Program-made: the position numbers and the translations under genes | Part shown: positions 36,221 to 45,535 of the stretch, one piece after another | How positions within the stretch are numbered: position 1 is the stretch's first letter | Layout of the letters: every line of letters begins with the position of its first letter | NCBI GenBank assembly: GCA_913058335.1 | Contig: CAJXPX010000001.1 | Location: 62,001 to 126,000, forward strand | Reading direction: 5' to 3' | Length of the DNA: 64,000 bases | DNA from: an uncultured Hyphomonadaceae bacterium | Lineage (GTDB): Bacteria; Pseudomonadota; Alphaproteobacteria; Caulobacterales; Maricaulaceae | Notes under the pieces: model-generated | Told to the model about the DNA's origin: nothing | The model's input: only the letters and a program-made list of their open reading frames with translations | Database searches by the model: none

Positions 36221-36455
36221 GGCCCCCTTATCTGCGTTTTATCACGTCTGTGAAACGCAGCCTTGCTTCTTTATGAGAGTGAAACAAATTCGTCAAAAAA
36301 TCAATAAAAGGCGATTATAGTTTCAATTAACTCTCGTGTTTTTTGTTTTTCGGTGGTCAAACACAGATTTACTTTATCCCTATTTGACAGCGAATAAACA
36401 ACTGCTTAGCTGTGATTTGCACAAAGTTTCCAAAGATGAATAAGAACCATATATT

Positions 36456-37076
36456 ATGACTAATCTCCTTGAAAAACTGGAAGGCATAAATGTCGTCCCT
36501 GTTGTCACTTTGGATCACGTAGAAGATGCTGTCCCTCTGGCCAAGGCACTTCAGGAAGGCGGTATAAATGCGATTGAGTTAACACTCCGAACAAAGGCAG
36601 CTCTCGACGGCATTAAAGCTATCGCAGAAGCAGATCTCGGCATTCTCTTAGGAGTCGGAACGGTCATCAATACAGATCAGGTAAAGGTGTGCGCCGAAAT
36701 AGGCGTGGACTTTATAGTGACTCCCGGAACGACTCCTAGGCTAATCAGCGCTATTGCCGAGGTCGGAATATCTGCAATTCCCGGTATCAGCACAACCGGG
36801 GAAGCCGTTGCCATGATAGAAGCAGGCTATGATTTTGTGAAATTTTTCCCAGCGGAGGCGAGCGGCGGAATTAATGCCCTAAAAGCCATTGGCGGCCCGC
36901 TGACTCAATTAAAGTTTATGCCGACTGGCGGTATCAGTCAAAATCTTGTGCGGTCATATCTAGACGTCCCATCTGTCGTGACGGTTGGCGGGTCTTGGGT
37001 GGCCAACAAATCGAATTTAGCGGATAAAAATTGGGGTGCAATTACAGAAAATGCGGAAATCGCTCAGTCTCTGTAA
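36456..37076 (+). CDS. eda: KDPG/KHG aldolase
   Basis: The 206-residue class I aldolase splits KDPG to pyruvate and glyceraldehyde-3-phosphate. It has the catalytic Glu41 in INAIELTLRT and the Schiff-base Lys129 in DFVKFFPAEASGG, as in E. coli Eda. It is transcribed away from the LacI-type gene. With zwf, pgl, edd and glk it completes the Entner-Doudoroff set. Confidence 0.95.
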   Translation: MTNLLEKLEGINVVPVVTLDHVEDAVPLAKALQEGGINAIELTLRTKAALDGIKAIAEADLGILLGVGTVINTDQVKVCAEIGVDFIVTPGTTPRLISAIAEVGISAIPGISTTGEAVAMIEAGYDFVKFFPAEASGGINALKAIGGPLTQLKFMPTGGISQNLVRSYLDVPSVVTVGGSWVANKSNLADKNWGAITENAEIAQSL

Positions 37077-37455
37077 ATTCGGCGAAAAATCCCTTTAAGT
37101 CTCAAAAGCCCGGCTAAAAGATCGAGCTTTTATATATGTTTCTTATGAAAGTATTAGTCCGGACAGACGGCTAACTTCTCATATAAGACAAGTCTAGTGT
37201 CTGAAATTAAGACCTAATTGGTTTCGTCACTTTCCAAGGCAAATGGCGCGGCAACAAACTCCATTGCCGAACCTTAGCCAAAACGAGACAAGTTCACATT
37301 GAAGTTTAAGGATATTCACAATTTGACCGCCTAACCACCGGATTATAGGCCGATCTATGAAGACTGTATTCGTGAGAATTGTGAAGCAAACAAAGAAACA
37401 TTCCCGAAAATATATACGAGAGGTAAAATTCAAAAATGCGCCTCGTCAGCCTTGA
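37077..37455. other. Intergenic region after eda
   Basis: A weak hairpin AAAAGC/GCTTTT (37104-37109 and 37126-37131) follows eda and may act as its terminator. I see nothing else convincing before the small membrane-peptide gene. Confidence 0.4.
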
Positions 37456-37527
37456 TTACAGGCCAAGAAGGATAGCCATTAAAGCGACAATAATGGCAAG
37501 CAAAATATTTTTCAGAACTTCGATCAT
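37456..37527 (-). CDS. Putative 23-residue membrane peptide
   Basis: On the minus strand an ATG at 37527 opens a 23-codon frame: MIEVLKN, then a wholly hydrophobic stretch ILLAIIVALMAILLGL, then TAA. A good ribosome site (AAAGGGTGGA) lies five bases before the ATG. The peptide would be a single-span membrane microprotein. It lies 48 bases downstream of the esterase gene. I do not recognise a family, and the sequence alone cannot prove translation. Confidence 0.45.
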   Translation of the reverse strand: MIEVLKNILLAIIVALMAILLGL

Positions 37528-37575
37528 GAATCCACCCTTTCACACGCCCTCATAAACAGTGTATTTTTGAATTTG

Positions 37576-39294
37576 TCAATCTGGCTTCTGTAATGAATTG
37601 ATGATGGGGTTAAGGATGTCTGCCCAAATTCGGTAGCCACGTTCATTCAAATGGAGCCCATCCGTCGTGAGGTCAGACCTTAAAGTCCCGTTTTCTGCCC
37701 GAAAATTCGATGTGAGATCCAGATACATAACGCCAGTTTCTATAGCTACAGTTTCAAGAGCCTCATTGTATTTATTCACTAAAGGGAGCGCCCCTTCCTC
37801 CCTCGGAAAAATCGATTGGATATAAATTTTAGTCTGGGGGCTTTCCTGTTTAACGCTCGCGATAAAGGATTTAACGGGCGCGGTCACCTGCTGAGCAGTA
37901 TGATTATACCCAATGTCATTGGTCCCGATTAGAATGAACATTTGATCAGGTTGATGTCGCAAAACTTCCGGGAGTCGAGCATGCAGGCCCACGGCAGTAT
38001 CCCAGCCAATACCATGATTGGAAATGGGTCCGTCAAGAAAGTCAAATTCCAACCAACCCTGTGTAATACTGTCGCCGGCCAAAACAGTCCCACCCGTCAT
38101 TCGCGGCAACGCTTTTATTTCGGAAAGTCTCTGCGAGAAAACCTTCTTTCCAGCTTCAGCCAGATCGTGTTGAGGCTTGATTGGCAGTTGGATGGTGGGG
38201 TAAATCCAGTTGGTTTGTTCCGCGATGTGAGCGCCTAATTGATTGGCCATCTTTTTCATGCTGTCTCGTCCGGGGTGGTATTGGCAGCTCCATTTCAAAC
38301 CCGTTTCTGACAGGCTCAAATCTACAGACGAAATATTAGAGTCGCGAAGCTCGCTCATCGCCCACCCTATACCACTGCGAGCGGCGTCTAGTTTTTCTCC
38401 CTCTAAAAGCGGCCCGTTGACTGTCACGATATGAGCCTTAGGATACTGAACGCGCAGATCACTAAGCATGTTTTTGTAACCTAAGCGGAAAGCTTTTTCT
38501 CCGGGATTTGTTTCTAACCAATCATTTGTCCCTAAAGCAGTCACAATCACATCTGGCCTGAACAGATCATTATCCCAATCACCCTCACTGTCTGGTAAAG
38601 CGGCGTCGATTTGCGACGGCATGACCGGTGCAGGATTACCCTCCCAGTTGTAAACCACGCCCCGACCAGAAATAGCGATCAATTGGGATTCGGCCTCCAA
38701 TTGCTCTGCTGTCAGACTAGCGTAACTTTGCAAAGGCGCATTAGTTACGGGCGTGTAGCTACACTCTTTCGTATCTCCACGCAGACCGAAACCGGCAGTA
38801 ATGGAGTCTCCAAGAAAGAGTATCTTCTTGGAAGTGGCGGCTGAGGGTATCACCTGACCATCTGTCTGAACCGACTCAATAGTAAACAATCCTGTATCTT
38901 GAGCTTCCGTCCGGCGGGTGAGCTCCACTTCGAAGTTCTCCCGTTTGGGACTTTCAATAAGGGTGTAACTATTTGTACCGGGATCCAATTTTAATGTTGA
39001 CATTTCCCCATTCACAGAGAGGTCCATTATTCCCTCCCCGCTATCGGTTAGAATCGTCGTCAGAGTTTTACCTTCAAAAGCTAAGGAGAAGCCGCTTGCC
39101 GGCCATCCCATCTGATACCCGCCGTTTTCAGTCACTAAATAGCGGCCAAGGGGGCGATAACCTTCTGTGGCTTTTGTCTCGCCGGTAGCGCTATTGGACG
39201 GCTTCGCGGAAGGCGTATGAGGTTGACAGCCCAGCAAAAAAAGTGCTCCTCCGGCCCAAATCAATGCCAATCTGCATCTCAATATTACCTTCAT
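37576..39294 (-). CDS. Two-domain SGNH/GDSL esterase lipoprotein (CE2-like plus second SGNH domain)
   Basis: The 572-residue protein begins with a lipoprotein signal (lipobox LFLLGC, Cys23). A jelly-roll domain (about 45-150) and a first SGNH esterase domain follow (KILFLGDSITAGFG, then TALGTNDW and late YHPGRD), the order seen in CE2 carbohydrate esterases. A second complete SGNH domain starts at about residue 400 (VLAGDSITQGW, LIGTNDIGYN, DGLHLNERGY). It probably removes acetyl groups from polysaccharides at the cell surface. Tandem SGNH domains in one polypeptide are unusual. Both domains keep Ser and Asp/His motifs, so both look active. Confidence 0.82.
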   Translation of the reverse strand: MKVILRCRLALIWAGGALFLLGCQPHTPSAKPSNSATGETKATEGYRPLGRYLVTENGGYQMGWPASGFSLAFEGKTLTTILTDSGEGIMDLSVNGEMSTLKLDPGTNSYTLIESPKRENFEVELTRRTEAQDTGLFTIESVQTDGQVIPSAATSKKILFLGDSITAGFGLRGDTKECSYTPVTNAPLQSYASLTAEQLEAESQLIAISGRGVVYNWEGNPAPVMPSQIDAALPDSEGDWDNDLFRPDVIVTALGTNDWLETNPGEKAFRLGYKNMLSDLRVQYPKAHIVTVNGPLLEGEKLDAARSGIGWAMSELRDSNISSVDLSLSETGLKWSCQYHPGRDSMKKMANQLGAHIAEQTNWIYPTIQLPIKPQHDLAEAGKKVFSQRLSEIKALPRMTGGTVLAGDSITQGWLEFDFLDGPISNHGIGWDTAVGLHARLPEVLRHQPDQMFILIGTNDIGYNHTAQQVTAPVKSFIASVKQESPQTKIYIQSIFPREEGALPLVNKYNEALETVAIETGVMYLDLTSNFRAENGTLRSDLTTDGLHLNERGYRIWADILNPIINSLQKPD

Positions 39295-39332
39295 ACATCT
39301 GTCCTTTTTAGCATTAAGGAGATGAAAGTTCC

Positions 39333-40424
39333 TTACGTCAAGACTTTCAACGAGTCAGCGCTATAGGCCTGCAAATCTTTCAACCTATCTTCTTTAACTT
39401 TTGTCGCCCAATGAGGATCTTGAATAAGGGCCCGTCCCACTGCAATCAGATCAAATTCGTCACGCTCCATCCGTTCTAGAAGGTTATCCAGACTGGCCAC
39501 TTCCGATCCTTCCCCTTTAAATGCACCGAAGAAATCCCCTTTTAATCCAACCGAGCCAACAGAGATCGTCGGCACCCCAGTCAATTTTTTAGCCCAGCCT
39601 GCAAAGTTCAAGTCAGACCCCTCAAATTCAGGTTCCCAGAAACGCCTTTGAGAACAATGCAGTAGATCGATGCCGGCATCGGTTAAGCTCGTGAGAAAAG
39701 CTTCCAACTCCTTTGGAGTTTGCGCCAGCTTGGCAGAATAATCCTGTTGCTTCCATTGGGAAACTCTAATGCATAACGGCATTTCTTCTCCGATAGCGGC
39801 CCGACACTTTCGAATGACTTCACGAGCAAATTCGGTGCGGTCTATCAGAGTGCCGGCATATTTATCGTCTCGGCGATTCATCACATCCCAAAAAAACTGG
39901 TCCACTAAATACCCATGCGCGCCGTGAATTTCGACCATATCAAAACCAAGCTTTTTCGCATTACCTGCCGCAGAAGCATACGCGTCGGTAATATCCGAAA
40001 TCTCTTCTTGAGTCGGGATAGGTTGGACAAGTTTCCCTGTATGGGTTATGCCGGAAGGACTATCGGAATAAGCGTCCGGATGAGGGCCTGTTCCAGGTTT
40101 ACGTGCCATACCCACATGCCAAATTTGAGGCCCCATTTTTCCGCCAACGGACTGAACAGCGTCAATGACATTTTTCCATCCCGCGAGGGATTCTTCCTGA
40201 TGAAAATTCGGAATTTTGGGATCAAATGACGCCCCCTGCCGGTCAATGGTGGTCCCTTCAGACAGGATTAAACCTACATCCGCCGCCGCGCGTTTCTTAT
40301 AATACTCTACAACGTCATTATTTGGAATGCCATCAGGTGACATAGATCGTGTCATAGGGGCCATGACAATTCGATTTGGCAGGTCTAAAGACTTTAAAGA
40401 AAATGGTTTAAAAAGCGGGGACAT
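39333..40424 (-). CDS. NADH:flavin oxidoreductase, Old Yellow Enzyme family
   Basis: The 363-residue TIM-barrel flavoprotein begins MSPLFKPFSLKSLDLPNRIV and contains APMTRSMSPDGIPN. It also has FDMVEIHGAHGYLVDQFFWD and LIAVGRALIQDPHW, standard for the OYE group that reduces activated alkenes. The ATG at 40424 is supported by AGGA seven bases upstream; the longer frame is not family-like. It is divergent from a flavin monooxygenase gene, 127 bases away. Confidence 0.9.
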   Translation of the reverse strand: MSPLFKPFSLKSLDLPNRIVMAPMTRSMSPDGIPNNDVVEYYKKRAAADVGLILSEGTTIDRQGASFDPKIPNFHQEESLAGWKNVIDAVQSVGGKMGPQIWHVGMARKPGTGPHPDAYSDSPSGITHTGKLVQPIPTQEEISDITDAYASAAGNAKKLGFDMVEIHGAHGYLVDQFFWDVMNRRDDKYAGTLIDRTEFAREVIRKCRAAIGEEMPLCIRVSQWKQQDYSAKLAQTPKELEAFLTSLTDAGIDLLHCSQRRFWEPEFEGSDLNFAGWAKKLTGVPTISVGSVGLKGDFFGAFKGEGSEVASLDNLLERMERDEFDLIAVGRALIQDPHWATKVKEDRLKDLQAYSADSLKVLT

Positions 40425-40551
40425 AATGTTCCTTTTAGTTATCAACCCCAAAGTCGGGGCTCGACGCAGTTTCTGATACTCTCTATATTTGAAAGCGAGC
40501 ATATCAATCCCGCATTCAGACATTGCAGTCATTCACATTGAAAGTGCTAAA

Positions 40552-41763
40552 TTGAAAATAAGTGATATTAAAGTTCACATAATCGGCGCTGGAATTGGCG
40601 GCCTGACAACTGCGCTCGCCCTGGCGCAAAACGGCGTAGAAGTTGAGGTATTTGAGAAAGCCTCAAAATTTACCAATGTCGGAGCGGGGTTACAACTTAG
40701 TCCGAATGTCATGACGGTTTTTTCCTCTTTAGATTTGAGTAAGGAGGTCGAGGCGAGTTGCTGTGAACCCAAAGCCGGTATTTTACGAGATTACAAAACC
40801 GGAAAAGCGCTTTTGACAACGAGGATGCAGAAGGATTATCAAGCCCGGTATGGTCACAAATACCTCCATATACACCGCGCCGACTTAATAGACACAATTG
40901 CCGAGGCAGCGCAAAAAGCTGGCATAAAAATCCACTTTGGAGCGCAAGTTTCTTCTATCAGAGAAACGGAGACTGGCACACGATTGGAAAACATTGGAAA
41001 GACTCACCAGGCTAATCTGCTGATCGTAGCGGATGGCATTCGGTCATTCCTACGCGAAGAGATAGCCGGAAAAAGCCGTCCTGTCTTTACAGGACAGGTC
41101 GCCTGGCGAGGTCTGGTTCCGACTTCAGACCTCCCGCCTGAAACGATCCCCTTTGCAGCAAATAACTGGCTCGGGCCAAGACAGCATTTTGTCAGCTATT
41201 ATGTCTCTGGCGGTGAGATGATTAATTTCGTTGCCGTCCAAGAGCGTTCGGAATGGGCTGAAGAGAACTGGGGCATTCCAGCGGATATTGGCGAGTTGAA
41301 AAACGCGTTCAAGAGCTGGGACCCACGCGTAACCTCGTTGATTGATGCATGCAGAAACGTTTACCTATGGGGGCTATTTGATCACCCGCCTCTAGCGAAA
41401 TGGACGACAAAACGAATGGCACTCCTAGGCGATGCAGCCCATCCTATGCTTCCATTCATGGCGCAAGGCGCGGCCATGGCAGTCGAAGATGCATGGGTTC
41501 TCACGCATTGCTTAATCAATACCCCCTCTAATGTTTCTCAAGCTCTACAAAATTATGAAGCTTTCAGGAAATCACGCACGACCCGACTACAAAAAACTTC
41601 TAGAGAAAATGCAGCTTTGTACCATCAAGCCTCCCCGTTGGGTCGCGTCATAAGGAAAGCTAAGTTTAAGATTGCCACCGATATTCCATCCATCGCCTTT
41701 TCCCGTCTGGATAAAATTTATGGTGTGGATGTTACTCAAGACTTTCCAATCTTGCCCGTGTAA
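40552..41763 (+). CDS. FAD-dependent monooxygenase, salicylate-hydroxylase-like
   Basis: This protein of about 403 residues has the Rossmann FAD motif VHIIGAGIGGLTTALALAQNG at its N terminus. It also has the middle DG motif (LLIVADGIRSFLRE) and the late GD motif (MALLGDAAHPMLPFMAQGA) of class A flavoprotein hydroxylases. No in-frame ATG precedes the FAD motif. The TTG at 40552 gives the expected short lead-in, and another TTG at 40489 is possible. The substrate is unknown, probably an aromatic acid. Confidence 0.85.
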   Translation: MKISDIKVHIIGAGIGGLTTALALAQNGVEVEVFEKASKFTNVGAGLQLSPNVMTVFSSLDLSKEVEASCCEPKAGILRDYKTGKALLTTRMQKDYQARYGHKYLHIHRADLIDTIAEAAQKAGIKIHFGAQVSSIRETETGTRLENIGKTHQANLLIVADGIRSFLREEIAGKSRPVFTGQVAWRGLVPTSDLPPETIPFAANNWLGPRQHFVSYYVSGGEMINFVAVQERSEWAEENWGIPADIGELKNAFKSWDPRVTSLIDACRNVYLWGLFDHPPLAKWTTKRMALLGDAAHPMLPFMAQGAAMAVEDAWVLTHCLINTPSNVSQALQNYEAFRKSRTTRLQKTSRENAALYHQASPLGRVIRKAKFKIATDIPSIAFSRLDKIYGVDVTQDFPILPV

Positions 41764-41828
41764 TATTCTCGCAGTTTCTGCGCAGTTATAGCTTGCCCAT
41801 GCCCCCACAATTCGCTAGTCCCGCCGAC

Positions 41829-41919
41829 GGAGACGTGGCCGAGTGGTCGAAGGCGCTCCCCTGCTAAGGGAGTATGGGCCAAAAGCCCATCGAGGGTTCG
41901 AATCCCTTCGTCTCCGCCA
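41829..41919 (+). tRNA. tRNA-Ser (anticodon GCU)
   Basis: The acceptor GGAGACG (41829-41835) pairs with CGTCTCC (41909-41915), followed by discriminator G and an encoded CCA. The anticodon loop CTGCTAA (41861-41867) has GCT at 41863-41865. A long variable arm (TATGGGCC...GGCCCATA-like pairing) and the TTCGAATC T-loop identify a serine tRNA. Confidence 0.97.
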
Positions 41920-41999
41920 TATTCTTTGTTTTTCAAAGACTTAAGGCGATTTTATAGCTAATTATACCACACGTTATATCTATTTGTTAGGCCGTATGG

Positions 42000-42224
42000 C
42001 TACGTTGTGGCCTGTATTCGCTTGCATGGCTTGCTTTCAAATAGGTTTAATATATCCATCCAAACTTGAATCTCTGACATTTTCCATCGAGTAAACTTAT
42101 CGTCGTCTTTGAAAGGCATTGTAAAACGGTCATGCCTGTTCCTCGACTTCTTCCAAAGCGTAGACCTGCTCTTAATGCCAGTTAGTCGTTGAAGATCTGT
42201 CGATGATAGTAATCTCTCTTACAT
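42000..42224 (-). pseudogene. AlpA-family phage/island regulator with a stop at codon 2
   Basis: On the minus strand an ideal ribosome site AAAAGGAG (42232-42239) precedes ATG at 42224, but the next codon is TAA. The same frame then stays open for 72 codons. It reads STDLQRLTGIKSRSTLW, then RWKMSEIQVWMDIL, ending TAG at 42000-42002. That is the AlpA/excisionase-like helix-turn-helix pattern (dl..tGisrsTlyr, then rW..seI..Wi). The nonsense codon would abolish translation from this ATG, and no other start codon lies before the DNA-binding helix. AlpA-like genes belong to prophages and islands, and this one lies just downstream of tRNA-Ser, a common integration site. Confidence 0.65.
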
Positions 42225-42782
42225 AATAGCGCTCCTTTTCAGGCAATATGTATCGAACAAATTTTCGCGAAGTTGAACCATTCAATCTTTCGGATAACGG
42301 CCTAAGCATCCACACAGGCATAGCTTTGTGTTTGGTCCTGTTAAATGCAGACTACATCGAGAAATAAGAGAAAAGGGCTTAAAGATTTTGAGAGTAGAAA
42401 ATTAATTGCGGGGATATCGATTTGGAAATAGACGCTGGAAACCGTTAGGCGACAAGCATCTCCATAGGTTAACTCGACAAATATTCAAAAAAACATGACG
42501 AAAACATTATTCTGTCCACTAGATAAGAATGGCCCGATTAAACAAGTCTTTCAAAAATAGTTCTAACGACACTATAAACGGACTAATAACTCTTATCGTG
42601 GATTGTGCACTCTTTCACAGCAAGGCAAAGAAGTCTTGTTATACTAGACAAATGCAGGGTTTATTAGGATACTCTATATTTGAAAACGTTCAAAAAGCTT
42701 ATAATCAAGTAATGATAGTTCACAACAAGAACGGTCAGCAAATTCTAAATAAATTGCTTTCCCAAAACCCCGAAGGCTTATT
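42225..42782. other. AT-rich non-coding region between island relic and galE
   Basis: No supported gene is visible. An open frame of 91 codons at 42529-42804 overlaps the galE start, lacks a ribosome site and has no recognisable features. The region may be further decayed mobile-element DNA plus the galE promoter. Confidence 0.5.
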
Positions 42783-43787
42783 ATGTCTGCTAATTTTACA
42801 CTAAATGGCCGAGATATAATAGTCGTCGGGGGAGCAGGTTATATTGGCAGCCATGTTTGTAAAATGATTGCTTCGACTGGCGGCAATCCGATCACATTTG
42901 ACAATCTATCCTCGGGACATGCACACGCTGTAAAATGGGGTCCCTTTATTAAGGTCGATGTTCGTGATCGCTCTGCCCTCGATATTGCCTTTACAGACTG
43001 GGAACATGTTCAAACGGTTGTACATCTTGCCAGTTCAATTGAAGTTGGTATCGGCGAAAAGCAGCCTGCCGAGTTTTACGAAAATAATGTGACGGGCGCG
43101 CTGAATTTGCTAAACGCCATGCGCAAAACAAAAGCAGATCAATTAATTTTCTCTTCCACTTGTGCTATTTACGGCGAAACTGAAAACATGCCCTTGGTCG
43201 AAAGCGAGCCAAAAAATCCGTTTTCGACTTACGGCAAAACCAAGCTCGCAATCGAACATATGATTCAGAGTTTCCAAAATGCATACGGGCTAAACTATGT
43301 TACCCTCCGTTACTTTAACGCCTCAGGTGCGGATGCAGAGGGGGAAATCGGAGAGGAGCACGACCCAGAAACCCACCTCATCCCAATCGCCATCCAGTCA
43401 GCCATGGGATCCGGCCGAAAAATGAAAATATTCGGAACCGATTATGATACACCTGATGGCACCTGTATTCGGGACTATATTCATGTTACTGATATCGCGC
43501 GGGCGCATATAGATGCAATCAGAGCATTTGATCAGGGACTGAAAACCGCTGAAGTTAATATTGGCACAGGTCAAGGCGTTAGTAACCTCGAAATTCTAGA
43601 GACTATAAAAAGGGTCACAAAGCTGCCCTTGCCTTATGAGCCTGCGCCCCGCAGGGCTGGTGATCTTACGCGGCTTTATGCAGACGCACGTGAAGCCAAG
43701 TCAATCCTTCGGTTCGAGCCTTGTCACTCTGACTTGGAAAACATCATTCGGACAGCTTGGCAATTTCATCGATCGAAGAAAATATAA
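42783..43787 (+). CDS. galE: UDP-glucose 4-epimerase
   Basis: The 334-residue short-chain dehydrogenase-type epimerase has the NAD motif VVGGAGYIGSHVCKM. The catalytic FSSTCAIYG is followed by STYGKTKLAIE (YxxxK), and RYFNASGAD also matches GalE. It interconverts UDP-glucose and UDP-galactose and probably supplies UDP-galactose to the exopolysaccharide made by the following genes. AAGG precedes the start. Confidence 0.93.
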   Translation: MSANFTLNGRDIIVVGGAGYIGSHVCKMIASTGGNPITFDNLSSGHAHAVKWGPFIKVDVRDRSALDIAFTDWEHVQTVVHLASSIEVGIGEKQPAEFYENNVTGALNLLNAMRKTKADQLIFSSTCAIYGETENMPLVESEPKNPFSTYGKTKLAIEHMIQSFQNAYGLNYVTLRYFNASGADAEGEIGEEHDPETHLIPIAIQSAMGSGRKMKIFGTDYDTPDGTCIRDYIHVTDIARAHIDAIRAFDQGLKTAEVNIGTGQGVSNLEILETIKRVTKLPLPYEPAPRRAGDLTRLYADAREAKSILRFEPCHSDLENIIRTAWQFHRSKKI

Positions 43788-43949
43788 ACAGCTATATTGA
43801 ATGACCGTGATTAAGGACAAACTCTTCGTTTTCTATAAAATCACAGCTTTGCTGAAAGGACCATTTCCGACCATTCCAAATTAATTCTAATCCTCTTATA
43901 CACTGGATGATTTTAGGACTAAACAATGTCTCATTAAGTGCTGAAATCC

Positions 43950-44837
43950 TTATGCGAACTTCGCGATCAGGTCCTTTGCTTGGGATCCAATTTCGGGATT
44001 CATTTTAGCATAAGCCAGCACAGCTTCAAAATATCCAATCTTAGAGCCACAATCATAATCCTGACCGTCATAAACATAGGCATGAAATTCTTGTTCCTTC
44101 ATTAGACGGGTCATAGCGTCTGTAAGTTGTATCTCACCTCCTGCGCCGGCGGCTTGGTTGCGTAGCAAACTCATGAGCTCTGGCTGTAAAATATAACGCC
44201 CCGTTATTTTCAAGTTTGACGGCGCCTCCTCAATTGAAGGTTTCTCAACCATTTTTTCGATCGCAATTAGCGTTTTATCCATATACCCGGTGGGGTCTTT
44301 CGGCGAGATCACACCATATGAAGAGACACGTTCTTCAGGAACCGGGTCGACAGCAATTATATTCCCGCCGACATTTTCATAAGCCTCCATCATCTGAGCC
44401 AAGCAGGATTTAACGCCCGCTCGGGTTTGAATTAAAACATCGGGAAGCAGAACAGCGAACGGCTCATCGCCGACAATATCTCTTGCGCACCAAACTGCAT
44501 GACCCAATCCCTTGGCCGCCTGCTGGCGTACGAAACTCATAGTCCCTTCTAAAGGCTTTGCATCCAAAATACCGTCCAGAATTTCTATTTTACCCTTGTT
44601 TTTCAATGCATCCTCAAGCTCATAGGCGGTATCGAAATAATCTTCGATTGCGCCTTTCCCTCTTCCAGTTACGAAAATAAAATGCTCAATTCCTGCTTCC
44701 AGTGCCTCGTCCACTACATATTGTAAAGCAGGCCTATCAACGACCGGTAACATCTCTTTTGGAATAGTTTTCGTTGCTGGAAGAACTCGGGTTCCAAACC
44801 CCGCAACGGGTAGGACGGCTTTTGTAATTTTAGTCAT
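43950..44837 (-). CDS. galU: UTP-glucose-1-phosphate uridylyltransferase
   Basis: The 295-residue nucleotidyltransferase has AVLPVAGFGTRVLPATKTIP near the N terminus and VVDEALEAGIEHFIFVTGRGK, LGHAVWCARDIVGDEPFAV and the late DCGSKIGYFEAVLAY. It makes UDP-glucose for polysaccharide synthesis. The ATG at 44837 has AAGGG seven bases upstream and fits the family start better than the ATG five codons earlier. It converges with galE. Confidence 0.93.
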   Translation of the reverse strand: MTKITKAVLPVAGFGTRVLPATKTIPKEMLPVVDRPALQYVVDEALEAGIEHFIFVTGRGKGAIEDYFDTAYELEDALKNKGKIEILDGILDAKPLEGTMSFVRQQAAKGLGHAVWCARDIVGDEPFAVLLPDVLIQTRAGVKSCLAQMMEAYENVGGNIIAVDPVPEERVSSYGVISPKDPTGYMDKTLIAIEKMVEKPSIEEAPSNLKITGRYILQPELMSLLRNQAAGAGGEIQLTDAMTRLMKEQEFHAYVYDGQDYDCGSKIGYFEAVLAYAKMNPEIGSQAKDLIAKFA

Positions 44838-45535
44838 TGGAAAACCCTTCATCTCATAGAATTAGAACGCATGTGGAATATATTAGCGTTAAAATATGTT
44901 CCAAGCAGACGAAAAACCCTCTGCGGAAGTCAAAGATATTTCACGCTTGTACGAGTAGCCTCTTTATTTTGTGAGCTGTCGGTCACAATGTTGTATGAAT
45001 TTCATTCACTTAAGATTGCTAATTTTCTCCTGTCAACGAATGCAAAACCTTAAAAGCAATTCGCAATTAAACGCACGAAAATAGGGCATCAAAAAAACAA
45101 TTATTAGGGACTCAACTTTTAAGACCCCGTAAAATTCAAAACTATATAGAAAAATTTTATAAAACATTGGGTTCTTGGAGATTGAATAGTCTGGCCCAGA
45201 AAGCACTCTAAGGCATGTAAACTACGGGAACCCAAAATTGAAGGCAGAAGAGAAAACCCTATAAATTTAATTATTACGTCTGATCTAAATCATCCCTTTT
45301 GTGCCCTTAGGGCCCACCAATTCCAGTTATACCCTCTTTAAGCCAGTAGGAGAACTTACTCTGGTATAACGCTTTAAATTCGTTGAATAATAATAATTAG
45401 AAACCGCATATTTTTTGTGCGCCATCACGACATCCCTCATTTTTTCTGCAATCTCGTATCTTTATGATTAGGAAACACTGTAATTGTCAAAACAGTGAAA
45501 CAGCATGCTTGCATTTCCAATCAAGGCGCACTTTT
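44838..45535. other. Long AT-rich gap between galU and the sulfotransferase gene
   Basis: No gene is supported here. An eight-base inverted repeat GTTATACC/GGTATAAC (45326-45333 and 45363-45370) is the only structure I noticed. Promoters for the two divergent genes must lie here. Confidence 0.45.

Noticed and set aside
37227..37433. 68-codon minus-strand frame after eda
   Set aside because: Cysteine- and aromatic-rich random-looking composition, with no ribosome site or match.
42529..42804. 91-codon open frame before galE
   Set aside because: No ribosome site, it overlaps the galE start in another frame, and there is no recognisable domain or protein-like composition.
45326..45370. Inverted repeat GTTATACC/GGTATAAC upstream of the sulfotransferase gene
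   Set aside because: Only eight bases with a 29-base spacer in AT-rich DNA, so it is likely by chance.
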